Part shown: positions 33,423-42,266 of the stretch, piece after piece
Position numbering within the stretch: position 1 is the stretch's first letter
Layout of the letters: the number at the start of each line of letters is the position of its first letter
From: Saccharopolyspora_D taberi
GTDB taxonomy: Bacteria > Actinomycetota > Actinomycetes > Mycobacteriales > Pseudonocardiaceae
Assembly (NCBI RefSeq): GCF_039534165.1
Contig: NZ_BAAAUX010000045.1
Coordinates: 1-64,000, forward strand
Reading direction: 5' to 3'
DNA length: 64,000 nt
Translations under genes and position numbers: made by a program
The notes under the pieces: model-generated
Told to the model about the DNA's origin: nothing
The model's database searches: none
The model's input: only the letters and a program-made list of their open reading frames with translations

Positions 33423-34062
33423 GAATACCTCTCGAAGTCGTCAGGCGCCCCACCAGCACGAACACCGCGTCCAGCAGCAGGGCCAGGACGATCACGCCCA
33501 GCGTTCCGGCCAGTGCCATGTTCAGCGCGTTCGCGCCGCCGAGCTGGCCGAGCCCGCTGAAGATCAGGTTGCCCAGGCCGGGGCCCTTGGCGTAGGCGGC
33601 GATGGCCGCGATGCCCATCAGCATCTGGGCGCTGACCCGCATGCCCGCCAGGATCGCCGGCCAGGCCAGCCGCAGCTCGACCCTGGTCAGCACCGAGAAC
33701 CGGCTCATGCCGATCCCGCGCGCGGCGTCCAGGACCGGCTGGTCGACCGTGGACAGGCCGACGATGGTGTTGCGCACGATCGGCAGCAGCGCGTAGAGCA
33801 CCAGCGTCACCACCGAGGGCGCCACGCCCAGCCCGATGAACGGGATGAGCAGCCCGAACAGGGCGAACGAGGGAATCGTGAGGATCGCGCTGGACAGCGC
33901 GGTGGCGATCGCCGCCCCGGCGGGGCTGCGGTAGACCGCAACCCCGACCAGGACGCCGACGATCGTCGCCAGCACGATGCACTGCACCACCATGCTGGCG
34001 TGCTGGTAGGAGTCCACCAGCAGCTGTTGCCACCTGGAAGCGACGTAGTCCAGGAACTCCAC
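33415..34062 (-). CDS. Osmoprotectant ABC permease (OpuCB-like)
   Basis: 215 residues from GTG 34062 (MEFLDYVASRWQQLLVDSYQHASMV). Five hydrophobic helices and the coupling loop ARGIGMSRFSVLTRVELRLAWPAILAGMR. First gene of the ABC operon; its end overlaps the ATPase start by 8 bases and its start lies 6 bases after the BCCT stop, so all five genes may form one transcript. Confidence 0.92.
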   Translation of the reverse strand: MEFLDYVASRWQQLLVDSYQHASMVVQCIVLATIVGVLVGVAVYRSPAGAAIATALSSAILTIPSFALFGLLIPFIGLGVAPSVVTLVLYALLPIVRNTIVGLSTVDQPVLDAARGIGMSRFSVLTRVELRLAWPAILAGMRVSAQMLMGIAAIAAYAKGPGLGNLIFSGLGQLGGANALNMALAGTLGVIVLALLLDAVFVLVGRLTTSRGIRG

Positions 34063-34068
34063 TCGGAC

Positions 34069-35829
34069 CTACTCGGCCTTGGCCTTGGCGGTCTCGGAGT
34101 CGGAGTCCGCGTCGTCGTCGCTCGGCTCGGCGGGCGAGATCTCCAGCTGGAAGTCGCCGTCGTGCTCCTCGTTGCCGATGATGACCGCCTGCTCCAGGAC
34201 CTCGACGCCCTTCTCACCGCGGACGGTGATGTGGTCGCTGCGCAGGTCCTTCAGCAGTGCGACGCACATCAGCACCATGACCACCGTGAACGGCAGGGCC
34301 GCGATGAAGGTCAGGTTCTGGATGCCTTCGAGCGCTGTCTCCTTGCCACCGCCGATCACCAGCATGATCGCCGCGACGGCACCGGTGGCCGCACCCCAGA
34401 AGATCACGACCCACTTGCTCGGCTCGATCGAACCGCGCTGCGACAGCGTGCCCATCACCACCGAGGCGGCGTCGGCACCGGAGACGAAGAAGATCGCCAC
34501 CAGGATCATGACCAGCACCGAGGTGACCAGCGGCAGCGGCAGGTGCGCCAGCACGTCGAAGGTCTGGGCCTCGGCCTCGCCCTGGCCGTAGACGTTCTCG
34601 CCGCCCCGCTGGAGGTTGATGGCCGCGCCACCGAAGATGGCGAACCACACCAGGCTGACCACGCTGGGAACCAGCAGCACACCGCCGATGAACTGGCGGA
34701 TCGTGCGGCCCCGGCTGATCCGGGCGATGAACATGCCCACGAACGGCGTCCAGGAGATCCACCACGCCCAGTAGAAGATCGTCCAGCTGGACAGCCAGGT
34801 GGTCATCGCGTCACCGCCGATGGCACCCGTGCGGGAGGCCATCGCGCCGAAGTCGCTGAGGTAGGCACCCAGCGTCGTGGGCAGCAGGTTCAGGATGAGC
34901 ACGGTCGGGCCGACCACGAACACGAAGACCGCCAGCGCGGCGGCGAGCACCATGTTGATGTTGGACAGCCACTGGATGCCCTTGGCCACGCCCGAGACCG
35001 CCGAGGCGATGAAGCACACGGTCAGCACGGCGATGATGGCCACCAGGATGTTGGTGCCGGTCTCGCCGATCCAGCCCGCGGCCTGCATGCCGGTCTTGAT
35101 CTGGAGCGTGCCGATGCCCAGCGACGCGGCCGAGCCGAACAGCGTGGCGAACAGCGCCAGGATGTCGATCAGCCTGCCGATCGGGCCCTCGGCGTTGCGC
35201 TTGCCGATCATCGGCACGAACACCGCGCTGATCAGCTGCTTGCGACCGCGGCGGAAGCTGCTGTAGGCGATCGCCAGACCCGCCACCGCGTAGATCGCCC
35301 ACGGGTGCAGGGTCCAGTGGAACAGCGAGGTCGACATCGCCGTCTGCAGCGCGTCGTCCATCTCCTGCTGCGTCCAGCCGGCGAGCTTGGCCTCCTCGGC
35401 GCCCGGCAGCTTGACGAAATGCGAAAGAGGTTCGCTAACGCCGTAGAACATCAGACCGATGCCCATACCGGCAGAGAACATCATCGCGATCCAGGAGACG
35501 GTCCTGAACTCCGGCTTCTCCCCGTCCTGTCCCAGCGGGATGCGCCCGTACCGGCTGAACGCCAGGTACAGCGCGAACACGACGAAGCCGGTCGTGGCGA
35601 GCACGAAACCCCAGCCGAGGTTGTTCATCATCCACGTGAACGCGGTGCTCATGCTGTTGCTCAGCGAGTCGGTCGCCAGGCCACCCCAGGCGACCAGGCC
35701 GAACATGATCGCTGCCGTGACACCGAAGACCACCCAGTCGGTGCGCGGCCGGTCGATGAAGGCTGGTACTTCCGTCGAATGGCGGCCCGGGGACGAGCCG
35801 CCACTTCCTTTTTCTGTTTCGGTCGACAC
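34069..35829 (-). CDS. BCCT-family betaine/choline transporter
   Basis: 586 residues, about 12 transmembrane helices, from GTG 35829. Family motifs: FSAGMGIGLMFYGVSEPLSHF (glycine-rich Na+/substrate site), WTLHPWAIYAVAGLAIAYSSFRRG, and the aromatic box WAWWISWTPFVGMFIARISRGRTIRQFI. The N-terminal 30 residues are hydrophilic, and the C-terminal tail is acidic (PAEPSDDDADSDSET), a place used by BetP to sense osmotic stress. It imports glycine betaine or a related compound with Na+. Immediately upstream of the ABC osmoprotectant operon, giving two uptake routes together. Confidence 0.95.
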   Translation of the reverse strand: MSTETEKGSGGSSPGRHSTEVPAFIDRPRTDWVVFGVTAAIMFGLVAWGGLATDSLSNSMSTAFTWMMNNLGWGFVLATTGFVVFALYLAFSRYGRIPLGQDGEKPEFRTVSWIAMMFSAGMGIGLMFYGVSEPLSHFVKLPGAEEAKLAGWTQQEMDDALQTAMSTSLFHWTLHPWAIYAVAGLAIAYSSFRRGRKQLISAVFVPMIGKRNAEGPIGRLIDILALFATLFGSAASLGIGTLQIKTGMQAAGWIGETGTNILVAIIAVLTVCFIASAVSGVAKGIQWLSNINMVLAAALAVFVFVVGPTVLILNLLPTTLGAYLSDFGAMASRTGAIGGDAMTTWLSSWTIFYWAWWISWTPFVGMFIARISRGRTIRQFIGGVLLVPSVVSLVWFAIFGGAAINLQRGGENVYGQGEAEAQTFDVLAHLPLPLVTSVLVMILVAIFFVSGADAASVVMGTLSQRGSIEPSKWVVIFWGAATGAVAAIMLVIGGGKETALEGIQNLTFIAALPFTVVMVLMCVALLKDLRSDHITVRGEKGVEVLEQAVIIGNEEHDGDFQLEISPAEPSDDDADSDSETAKAKAE

Positions 35830-36014
35830 AGGTTTCGGCGCCGACTAGCTCGACGCCCCCTCCTCTCCGTCGTCAGTCACGACGGCCAGGAACCTCGCAC
35901 CCGTCTCCCACATCTCGTACAGGATCGATCCTGACCGTCGGCAACCCATAGACCGTGACCCAATCGGGGTATCAAGGCAAGCTCACCTGCGGTCAGCGTG
36001 GCCGAACCGACACC

Positions 36015-36020
36015 TAGACT
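36015..36020 (+). promoter_or_regulatory. Probable -10 hexamer of a leaderless transcript
   Basis: TAGACT ends 8 bases before GTG 36029, the spacing expected for a transcript beginning at or next to the start codon. No ribosome site is visible before the GTG. Confidence 0.45.
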
Positions 36021-36028
36021 TGACCGCT

Positions 36029-36583
36029 GTGACGGTCCGTCCGAGTCCGGCGAAGGGTGCGCTGCGCGTCCTCCGCGGTACGGGCTTGGCCATCACCTCG
36101 GCGTCACTCTCAGTAGCCGCGCACGCGGCCGCCGGCGGGTCCGTGCCTGACCCGGGCACCACCCTCGTGATCACCTCGTTGCTGGCCGGTGCCGGTGTGG
36201 CACTCGCCGGTCGCAGGCGAGGGTCGCTCAGCATTGTAGGTGCTCTGGGCGTTGGGCAGCTGGCACTTCACGTTTTTCTCCAGCTTGCGGGCTCTCACCA
36301 GGACGGGGGCGCGGGGCCCGGCGTGTCACTGGATCCGGTGACGATGACCGCCGGACACGTGCTCGCGGCCGTGTTCACCGGTTTGGCCCTGGCCCGCGCC
36401 GAACAGGCACTCTTCGTAGTCGCCAACGCGCTCGGACTGGTGCTGCCGAGGAAGCCGGATCCGCTACGGATCGTGACCGAGCTCGTGGCGGTCTGCGTCC
36501 CGGCGGACACGGTGCGCGTCCTCGCGGAGCTGATCCACCAGCGGATAAACGCGCTTCGCGGACCCCCGGTCCACTCCTGCTGA
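36029..36583 (+). CDS. Small hydrophobic membrane protein upstream of ycnI
   Basis: 184 residues from GTG 36029, probably leaderless. About four hydrophobic stretches: TGLAITSASLSVAAHAAAGG, LVITSLLAGAGVALAG, LSIVGALGVGQLALHVFLQL and VLAAVFTGLALARAEQALFV, with a His-containing helix (LALHVFLQLAGSHQDGG) and another His (TAGHVLAAV). Proteins of this kind commonly precede YcnI/CopC genes in actinobacteria and may handle copper in the membrane. That role is inferred from position only. Ends with a Cys (PPVHSC). Confidence 0.7.
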   Translation: MTVRPSPAKGALRVLRGTGLAITSASLSVAAHAAAGGSVPDPGTTLVITSLLAGAGVALAGRRRGSLSIVGALGVGQLALHVFLQLAGSHQDGGAGPGVSLDPVTMTAGHVLAAVFTGLALARAEQALFVVANALGLVLPRKPDPLRIVTELVAVCVPADTVRVLAELIHQRINALRGPPVHSC

Positions 36584-36659
36584 TCCGGGCGGCGACCACC
36601 GCCCGATCGTTGTCGTTCTGTCATCTTCCCCAGCACGAACGCCAGGAGTTTCTTCCGCC

Positions 36660-37400
36660 ATGTCCGCAAACAGGCATTTTGTCCGTTCCGCGGCGGTCGC
36701 GACCGCCGCCGGGTTCGCCGCGCTCGCCGCGGCGGGCACCGCGTCCGCGCACGTGTCGGCCAACCCCGACGGCGAGGCCGCCAAGGGCGGCTACGCCAAG
36801 GTCGCCTTCCGCGTCCCGAACGAGCGCGACGGCGCAGGCACCGTGAAGATCAAGGTCACCTTCCCGCCGGAGCACCCGCTGAGCTCGGTGCGCACCCGCC
36901 CGATGCCCGGCTGGACCTCGCAGGTCGAGAAGGTCGCCCTGCCGCAGCCGGTCCAGGTGGCCGGCGCGGAGGTCACCGAGGCGGTGACCAGCGTGACCTG
37001 GACCGCGAACCCCGGAACCCGGATCGCGCCGGACCAGTTCGACGAGTTCGAGGTCTCGCTGGGCACCCTGCCGACCGACGTCGACCAGCTGCTGCTGCCC
37101 ACCGAGCAGACCTACGACAACGGCGAGGTCGTCCGCTGGGACGCCCCGACCCCGCCCGGCGGCGAGGAGCCGGAGCACCCGGCGCCCACGCTGGACCTGG
37201 TGGAGGAGTCCGAGGGCGGCCACGGCCAGCACGGCGCCCAGCCCGAGCAGCAGCGGCCGGAGCAGCAGGCCGCCCCGGCCGGTGCCGACAACACCGCCCT
37301 CTACCTCGGCGGAGCCGGTCTGGGCGTCGGCTCGCTCGCGCTGGGCGTCAGCGCGGGTGCGCTGGCCCGCGCCCGCAAGTCCGGGAAGGAGCAGGCGTGA
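36660..37400 (+). CDS. YcnI/DUF1775 copper-binding protein
   Basis: 246 residues from ATG 36660. Signal peptide ends AAAGTASA, leaving His as the first mature residue (HVSANPDGEAAKGGYAKVAFRVPNE); in YcnI this His and a Trp (here in RPMPGW) bind Cu(II). The beta-sandwich domain ends near residue 165; a His/Gln/Pro-rich linker (GGHGQHGAQ) and a C-terminal transmembrane helix anchor it outside the membrane. The stop overlaps the CopC-like start (GTGA). Probable extracellular copper acquisition or storage. Confidence 0.92.
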   Translation: MSANRHFVRSAAVATAAGFAALAAAGTASAHVSANPDGEAAKGGYAKVAFRVPNERDGAGTVKIKVTFPPEHPLSSVRTRPMPGWTSQVEKVALPQPVQVAGAEVTEAVTSVTWTANPGTRIAPDQFDEFEVSLGTLPTDVDQLLLPTEQTYDNGEVVRWDAPTPPGGEEPEHPAPTLDLVEESEGGHGQHGAQPEQQRPEQQAAPAGADNTALYLGGAGLGVGSLALGVSAGALARARKSGKEQA

Positions 37401-37924
37401 AGCGGCTGATCGCGATCGCGGCGCTGTCCCTGGCCGCCCTGCTCGGCGGGGCCGGGACCGCGCTCGCGCACAACGTGCTCGTCGGCAGCGACCCGGCCGA
37501 GGGCGCGCAGCTGGAGGTCGGCCCGCAGCAGGTGCGGCTGACCTTCGACCAGCCCGTGCGCGCGGGCGAGGGCTACAACACGGTCAACGTCGTCGGCCCG
37601 GACGGGACGTACTGGACCGACGGGAAGGTGTCGGTCGAAGGCACCTCGGTCACCGCGCCGGTCCGGGAGCTCGGGCCCGCGGGCGTCTACACCGTCGGCT
37701 ACCGGATCCTGTCCGCCGACGGGCACCCGGTTCCGGGCAAGGTCACCTTCACGCTGACCAAGCCGGGCAACGGAACCCCGGCGCCGCCGCCCGCCGCCGA
37801 AGGCGAGCAGGCCGGTCAGCCGGGCGAGGCCGGTTCCGGCGGGATGCCGATCTGGCCGTGGATCGTCGGGGCCGTGGTCCTGGTCGGCCTCGGCGCGACC
37901 CTGGCGATGCGCCTCGGCAGGTGA
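37397..37924 (+). CDS. CopC-domain copper resistance protein with C-terminal anchor
   Basis: 175 residues from GTG 37397. Signal peptide ends GTALA, followed by mature HNVLVGSDPAEGAQLEVGPQQVRLTFDQPV, the CopC copper site with His as first residue; YRILSADGHPVPGKVTFTL supplies the second His and Asp. A Pro-rich linker and one helix (WPWIVGAVVLVGLGATLAM) anchor it. It acts with YcnI upstream in extracytoplasmic copper handling. No CopD gene follows; a terminator does. Confidence 0.92.
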   Translation: MKRLIAIAALSLAALLGGAGTALAHNVLVGSDPAEGAQLEVGPQQVRLTFDQPVRAGEGYNTVNVVGPDGTYWTDGKVSVEGTSVTAPVRELGPAGVYTVGYRILSADGHPVPGKVTFTLTKPGNGTPAPPPAAEGEQAGQPGEAGSGGMPIWPWIVGAVVLVGLGATLAMRLGR

Positions 37925-37930
37925 GCTCGT

Positions 37931-37966
37931 CCGCGGGTCCTCCCGAACCACCGGGAGGGCCCGCGG
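37931..37966 (+). terminator. Terminator of the copper operon
   Basis: CCGCGGGTCCTCCCG / CGGGAGGGCCCGCGG, 15-bp stem with one G-T wobble and a 6-base loop, 7 bases after the CopC stop. Confidence 0.75.
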
Positions 37967-38011
37967 GCTTCGCCGGAAAAATCGCTTTCGTCCCGGAATA
38001 CGCTGGCTGCC

Positions 38012-38884
38012 ATGCGGAAACTCGCCGAGGCGCACGGCCTCGCGGTGCGGCCGGTGGACGTGGACGAGACGGGCTGGGACTTCCGGGTGGTCCACGCGGT
38101 GGGCGACGACGGAACCCGCTGGGTGCTGCGGGTGCCGCGCCGCCCCGAGGTCGCCGAGCTGATCCCGGTCGAGGCCCGGCTGCTGGAGTTCCTGCGCAGA
38201 CGGCTGCCGGTCGCGCTGCCGGAGTGGGAGATCCGCAGCCCGGAGCTGATCGCCTACCGGCGGCTCCCCGGTGAACCGCTGGCCGCCGAGGACCCGGTCG
38301 TGCTGCGGGATCCGGCGCCGATCGAGCCGACCGGCGACTTCCTCCGCGCGCTGGCCGGGGTGATCGCCGAGCTGCACCGGACCCCGCTCGCCGAGCTCGA
38401 ACCGCTCGGCCTGCCGGTCCGCGGGCCCCGCTGGCAGCGGGCCGAGGCCGAGCGCGGACTGGCCGAGGCGCGGACCGAACTCGGCGTCCCGGACGAGAAG
38501 GTCCGCCGGTGGCAGGCGTGGATCGACGACGAACGGCACTGGAGCGCGGAGCCCCGGCTCGTGCACGGCGACCTGCACCCGGCGCACACCCTGGTCGACG
38601 GCGGCGGTGCGCTGATCGGCCTGCTGGACTGGACCGACACCGCGATCGACGACCCCGCGGCCGACTTCGCCGCGCCGTGCCTGGCCTTCGGCGCGGCCGG
38701 CCTGGACCGGCTGCTGGCGCACTACATCGACGCGGGCGGGCGACCGCCGGAGCGGTTCCGCGAGCACGTCACGGAGCTGACCGCGTTCCGGTCGAGCGTG
38801 ATGCTCGGTCTGCACGGCCTGCAAACGGGGGATCCGGAGTACGTCGCCATCGCCCGCGCCCGGCTGGCCGACCAAGATCGCTAA
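38012..38884 (+). CDS. Macrolide 2'-phosphotransferase-like kinase (Mph family)
   Basis: 290 residues from ATG 38012. TACGCT at 37999-38004 sits 7 bases before the ATG, so the gene is probably leaderless. The sequence follows Mph(A)-type enzymes closely in order: TRWVLRVPRRPEVAELIPVE, a SPELIAYRRLPGEP segment, KVRRWQAWIDDERHW, the catalytic loop RLVHGDLHPAHTLVD (Asp base), then GLLDWTDTAIDDPAADFAAP (metal Asp) and LDRLLAHYIDAGGR. Mph enzymes inactivate macrolides by phosphorylating the desosamine 2'-hydroxyl with a nucleoside triphosphate. No macrolide synthesis genes are in the window, so it may be intrinsic resistance or an unrelated kinase; specificity is inference. Confidence 0.8.
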   Translation: MRKLAEAHGLAVRPVDVDETGWDFRVVHAVGDDGTRWVLRVPRRPEVAELIPVEARLLEFLRRRLPVALPEWEIRSPELIAYRRLPGEPLAAEDPVVLRDPAPIEPTGDFLRALAGVIAELHRTPLAELEPLGLPVRGPRWQRAEAERGLAEARTELGVPDEKVRRWQAWIDDERHWSAEPRLVHGDLHPAHTLVDGGGALIGLLDWTDTAIDDPAADFAAPCLAFGAAGLDRLLAHYIDAGGRPPERFREHVTELTAFRSSVMLGLHGLQTGDPEYVAIARARLADQDR

Positions 38885-38963
38885 CGTTCGGCCGAGCTGA
38901 ACTCCGGACCGAACCGGCCCGGATCTTTTCGCATCGCGGAATAATATGCAGTTCGCCGAGCGG

Positions 38964-39272
38964 TCATTCGCGCTCGGTGAGTTGCCCCAACCGAGGCCCC
39001 CTGCGCGACTCCATACGGTCCAATGCCGCGCACGCGCGGTGTTCGAGCTCCCGGCGGTCGATCCAGCCCGCCGCGTAGTGCCGGTAGGACTGGGCCAGCA
39101 GCACCAGCTCCGCCAGGTGGTCCGCGGAGCGCTTCCGCAGCTCCGGCGGCAGCCCGGGCACCATCCCGACCTGCGAGTCCACCACCTCGTCCAGCACGGC
39201 GGCCGAACGCAGCGCCCGCCGCGTCCGCCAGCCCGGGTTCAGCAGCGCCCGCTTCATCTTCGCGATCCTCAT
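38964..39272 (-). CDS. Small hypothetical helical protein
   Basis: 102 residues from ATG 39272 (MRIAKMKRALLNPGWRTRRAL), basic at the N-terminus, then amphipathic helices (AELVLLAQSYRHYAAGWIDRRELEHRACAALD). No domain recognised. It lies alone between two kinase-fold genes on opposite strands. Moderate coding character; could be a lineage-specific protein. Confidence 0.5.
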   Translation of the reverse strand: MRIAKMKRALLNPGWRTRRALRSAAVLDEVVDSQVGMVPGLPPELRKRSADHLAELVLLAQSYRHYAAGWIDRRELEHRACAALDRMESRRGPRLGQLTERE

Positions 39273-39416
39273 CGACTGCCCGTCCGGTCGTCTCGCGACA
39301 TATCCACGAATGGTTTACATGCACAAGGGTGAATCCGTGACCAAGAATCACCAAATGATCGCGGTCTGTCGATCAAGTTCCCTCGAACGTACGAAAGTGT
39401 GATGCGGGGTCCGCCG

Positions 39417-40325
39417 CTAGTTGTAGGGCGCCCACTGCGCAGTGACGTCACCTGCGCGCATCGACCGCAACCGGCGCCGGAGCTCGCCGCGGATCGCGGG
39501 ATTGCTGCGCAGGATCGGCAGCACGCTGATGGTGATCTTGAGCTCGCGCAGGTCGCGCAGCACCTGGAAGCCCTCCCACGCCAGCAGGTCGAAGCCGTAG
39601 CTGCGGGCCAGCGCCTCGTAGCGCTCCGGCGGATGCCCCATCCGCAGCCTGCCGACCGCCATCGGCGTCAGGTCCCACTCCGGCGGGCCGACGCACAGCG
39701 AGTCCAGGTCGCACAGCAGCGTTCCCTCGGACGTCGCGATCAGGTTGCCCAGGTGCGCGTCACCGTGGATCACCGCGCGGGGCAGCGGGAAGTCCAGCGA
39801 CTCCAGCCGCCGCTCGACGTCGTCGCAGCGCTGCTCCAGGAAGTAGCGGTCGTCGGGGTCGAGCTCCTCGGCGTCGAAGAGCCTGCGCCGCACGTCGTCC
39901 ATCGGCCGCCAGTCCGGCAGCGTCGCCGGGACCGGCAGCGAGTGCACCTGCCGGAGCAGCCCGCCCAGGTCGGCGCCGGAGGCGGTGCCGGTCTCCGGCA
40001 CGGCCTGCCACAGCGTGGCCAGGTGCCCGCCGACGCTGACCGGCTGCGACACCCCGGGCAGCAGCCGCACCGCGGGAACCCCGTGCTCGGCCAGCAACCG
40101 GGCCGCTTCCACGACGTTGGCCGCCCGGTACGAGAAGGAAGGTGCGAGCACGATGCGCACGATCACCGGGTGCTCGCGGAGCAGGAAGACCCCGTTGTTG
40201 ACGAACCGGATCAGCCGGGCGCCGCTCGGGTCGAGCCCGACCTCGGCGCAGATCCGCGCCAGCGCCAGCGCCAGCTTCGGCCTGGTGTACCGGCCGTCTT
40301 CCATGGGTCGTGTCTGGGAACTCAT
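39417..40325 (-). CDS. APH-family phosphotransferase
   Basis: 302 residues from ATG 40325 (ATG 40304 is an alternative). The kinase-like fold is evident: LIRFVNNGVFLL, HPVIVRIVLA with the ATP-binding Lys position replaced by Arg-containing sequence, catalytic loop RAVIHGDAHLGNLIAT and metal site LLCDLDSLCVGPPEWDLTP. Aminoglycoside phosphotransferase/choline kinase superfamily; substrate unknown. It lies 87 bases downstream of the TPR-XRE regulator gene on the same strand, suggesting one operon and a regulatory link. Confidence 0.85.
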   Translation of the reverse strand: MSSQTRPMEDGRYTRPKLALALARICAEVGLDPSGARLIRFVNNGVFLLREHPVIVRIVLAPSFSYRAANVVEAARLLAEHGVPAVRLLPGVSQPVSVGGHLATLWQAVPETGTASGADLGGLLRQVHSLPVPATLPDWRPMDDVRRRLFDAEELDPDDRYFLEQRCDDVERRLESLDFPLPRAVIHGDAHLGNLIATSEGTLLCDLDSLCVGPPEWDLTPMAVGRLRMGHPPERYEALARSYGFDLLAWEGFQVLRDLRELKITISVLPILRSNPAIRGELRRRLRSMRAGDVTAQWAPYN

Positions 40326-40412
40326 CGTCTGCCAACCAATTGCCTGCCTGGGCGGGCGACCGGCGGATGCCGATGCCGCCGCCGGCGGTCAGCCGCCCGG
40401 CAGGCAGCGGCC

Positions 40413-41783
40413 TCACACCTCGCGGAACCGCCGGATCTCCTCGGCCAGATCGCGGGCGTCGGAGTTCATCCGGTGCCTGCCCGCCTCCAGCTGCAACGGG
40501 CGGAGCCGGTCGGCGACCCGGGCGGACTTGACCTTCTCGCCGATCGCCAGCGCGTGCCGCCCCACCTTGATGCCCTGCTGCAGGTCACCGGCCCGGATGT
40601 GGTTGGTGGCCTGCAAGCTCAGCCCGAACACGTGCGTTCGCTGCATGTCCGCGCCGTACGCCTCGTTGCACTTGATGGTCTCGGCCACCGCCATCGGGGC
40701 GTAGCGGTCCGCGTCGAACACGGCCAGCGCGTCGTGCGCCGAGCCGATCATCCCGTGCAGGTCGTTCTCGTTGAAGAACCGGACCCAGTCCGGAGCCTCG
40801 TTGGTGTCGGCGCGGGCGAACTCGTCCTTGGTCCGGCCGATCATCTTCTGCACCTGGTCCGGTTTGTTGAGCATGCCGTAGGCCCACGCCTCGTTGGCGC
40901 ACAGCACCGCGACCGTCAGCGCGGATCCCGATTCCTGGGCGGCGATCTGCCCCAGCTGGAACAGCTTCAGCGCCTCGTTCGGCTCCTCGTAGTGCAGGTA
41001 CACCCGGCCCATCCGGTAGAGCACGCTGGCCACCAGGCTGTCGTCCTCGGCCTGCTTGGCGAACTCCAGCGCCTTGCCGAAGTGCCCGCGGGCCGGGTCG
41101 AGCAGACCGGTGTCGAACGAGGTCCACCCGGCGAGGCTGTGCATGTCGGCCAGCGACACGAACAGCTTCCTGCGCACCTGCTCGGTCGCGGTCGCTTCCA
41201 GCAACTGCTGCGCCCAGGAGAGCTGGGCGACCACCGCATCGCGGCACGTGCCACCGCCGTAGCGGTAGTCGAGGTCCCGCAACGCCTTCGTCGCGGCCTG
41301 GATCTGTTGCACGTCGGTCATACCGATGCGCGCCGGGGCCGGCGTCTGGGCGTTCGCGGGCACCCAGTTGGCCTCCTCGGCGCCGAAGACGGCCGCACCC
41401 ATGGTGACGGCCGCGGCATGAGACAGAAACTTCCGACGCTTCACCGACTCGTCCTCCTCAGCCTGGGAGTCGCTCGTCGAATTCGCGACCCTCAACTGCG
41501 TCGCCCCGTCGTAGGCGAGGCCCATGTACCCCCTCGGTATTCCCAACCCGTCGGCGATGCGGGCCAGCACGTCATAGGCCATGACCTGCCGACCCTTGAG
41601 GATCTCGGACACCTCGGACTGCGACTGCCCGGTGGAGGCCGCGATCTGGCGCTGCGAAACACCGTGCCTGCGAAGCTGCTTGTAGACCTCGCTGATGTTC
41701 CGGTTGGCCAGAGCATCCCGCATGGCGCGGTCGTTCCAGACCTCGGGTGTAACGGGCGAGCCGCTCGAACCGATGATGTTCAT
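40413..41783 (-). CDS. XRE-type regulator with TPR-like sensor domain
   Basis: 456 residues from ATG 41783 behind GAGGGGG; the longer upstream frame is antisense noise. The HTH is VSQRQIAASTGQSQSEVSEILKGRQ at about residues 42-66. A segment KRRKFLSHAAAVTMGAAVFG follows at about 115-135, resembling the twin-Arg-like start seen in this regulator type but internal here. The C-terminal 300 residues are helical repeats (LASVLYRMGRVYLHYEEPNEALKLFQLGQIAAQ), TPR-like. Proteins of this build, such as Streptomyces NsdA, control development and antibiotics. An operator-like palindrome lies upstream at 41946-41964. Confidence 0.85.
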   Translation of the reverse strand: MNIIGSSGSPVTPEVWNDRAMRDALANRNISEVYKQLRRHGVSQRQIAASTGQSQSEVSEILKGRQVMAYDVLARIADGLGIPRGYMGLAYDGATQLRVANSTSDSQAEEDESVKRRKFLSHAAAVTMGAAVFGAEEANWVPANAQTPAPARIGMTDVQQIQAATKALRDLDYRYGGGTCRDAVVAQLSWAQQLLEATATEQVRRKLFVSLADMHSLAGWTSFDTGLLDPARGHFGKALEFAKQAEDDSLVASVLYRMGRVYLHYEEPNEALKLFQLGQIAAQESGSALTVAVLCANEAWAYGMLNKPDQVQKMIGRTKDEFARADTNEAPDWVRFFNENDLHGMIGSAHDALAVFDADRYAPMAVAETIKCNEAYGADMQRTHVFGLSLQATNHIRAGDLQQGIKVGRHALAIGEKVKSARVADRLRPLQLEAGRHRMNSDARDLAEEIRRFREV

Positions 41784-41945
41784 TTGGACCCCCTCACGCT
41801 CTGACGGGCGTTGGTCGCAGAGTAAGGGCACTCCCGCAAGTCGGTGAAGTGCAGTTCGGCAAAGGTGATCGGCAGGGGTGAAGTCCGCCGACCGTTCGTC
41901 GTCGCCGTCTGCCCGGTCATCGCCTACCGCTAGGCGAAACGGCCC

Positions 41946-41964
41946 GACTAGATCCAATCTAGTC
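41946..41964. promoter_or_regulatory. Palindromic operator candidate in the divergent promoter
   Basis: GACTAGAT-CCA-ATCTAGTC, perfect 8-bp arms, between the TPR-XRE regulator gene (leftward) and the 82-residue protein gene (rightward). A smaller GCCTA/TAGGC pair lies just to its left. Autoregulation by the XRE protein is inference. Confidence 0.55.
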
Positions 41965-42004
41965 ATGGGTAGGCAACCGAGCACGGAGAGGAACCCCGAC
42001 GACA

Positions 42005-42253
42005 GTGGACAGCAACAGGCAGACGGGAAACCCGGCCGAAGCGGCCGAGTTCTCCCCCGACGCCGACCGCCGCCCGTGGTGGCGGGTCCACTGCCGGGAC
42101 GCGACGAACGTCCACCGGGACCTCGACGTGCTGGTAAACCGGGACAGGGTGGTTCTTGTCGGACCGCCTGGCGCTGCCGCAGTGCTCTCGACCAGCGGAG
42201 TCGGTGAGTTGAGCCGTGCCCTGCGCAGCGCCGCCGACCAGGCGAGAAAGTGA
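42005..42253 (+). CDS. Small conserved-type protein divergent from the XRE regulator
   Basis: 82 residues from GTG 42005. Acidic N-terminus, then RPWWRVHCRDATNVHRDLDVLVNRDRVVLVGPPGAAAVLSTSGVGELSRALRSAADQARK, a compact alternating strand and helix pattern. I recognise it only as a type of small protein found in Pseudonocardiales beside XRE regulators; no function is known. It probably shares an operon with the next small gene, which starts 13 bases beyond its stop. Confidence 0.65.
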   Translation: MDSNRQTGNPAEAAEFSPDADRRPWWRVHCRDATNVHRDLDVLVNRDRVVLVGPPGAAAVLSTSGVGELSRALRSAADQARK

Positions 42254-42266
42254 CGGTGAGGTTGCG

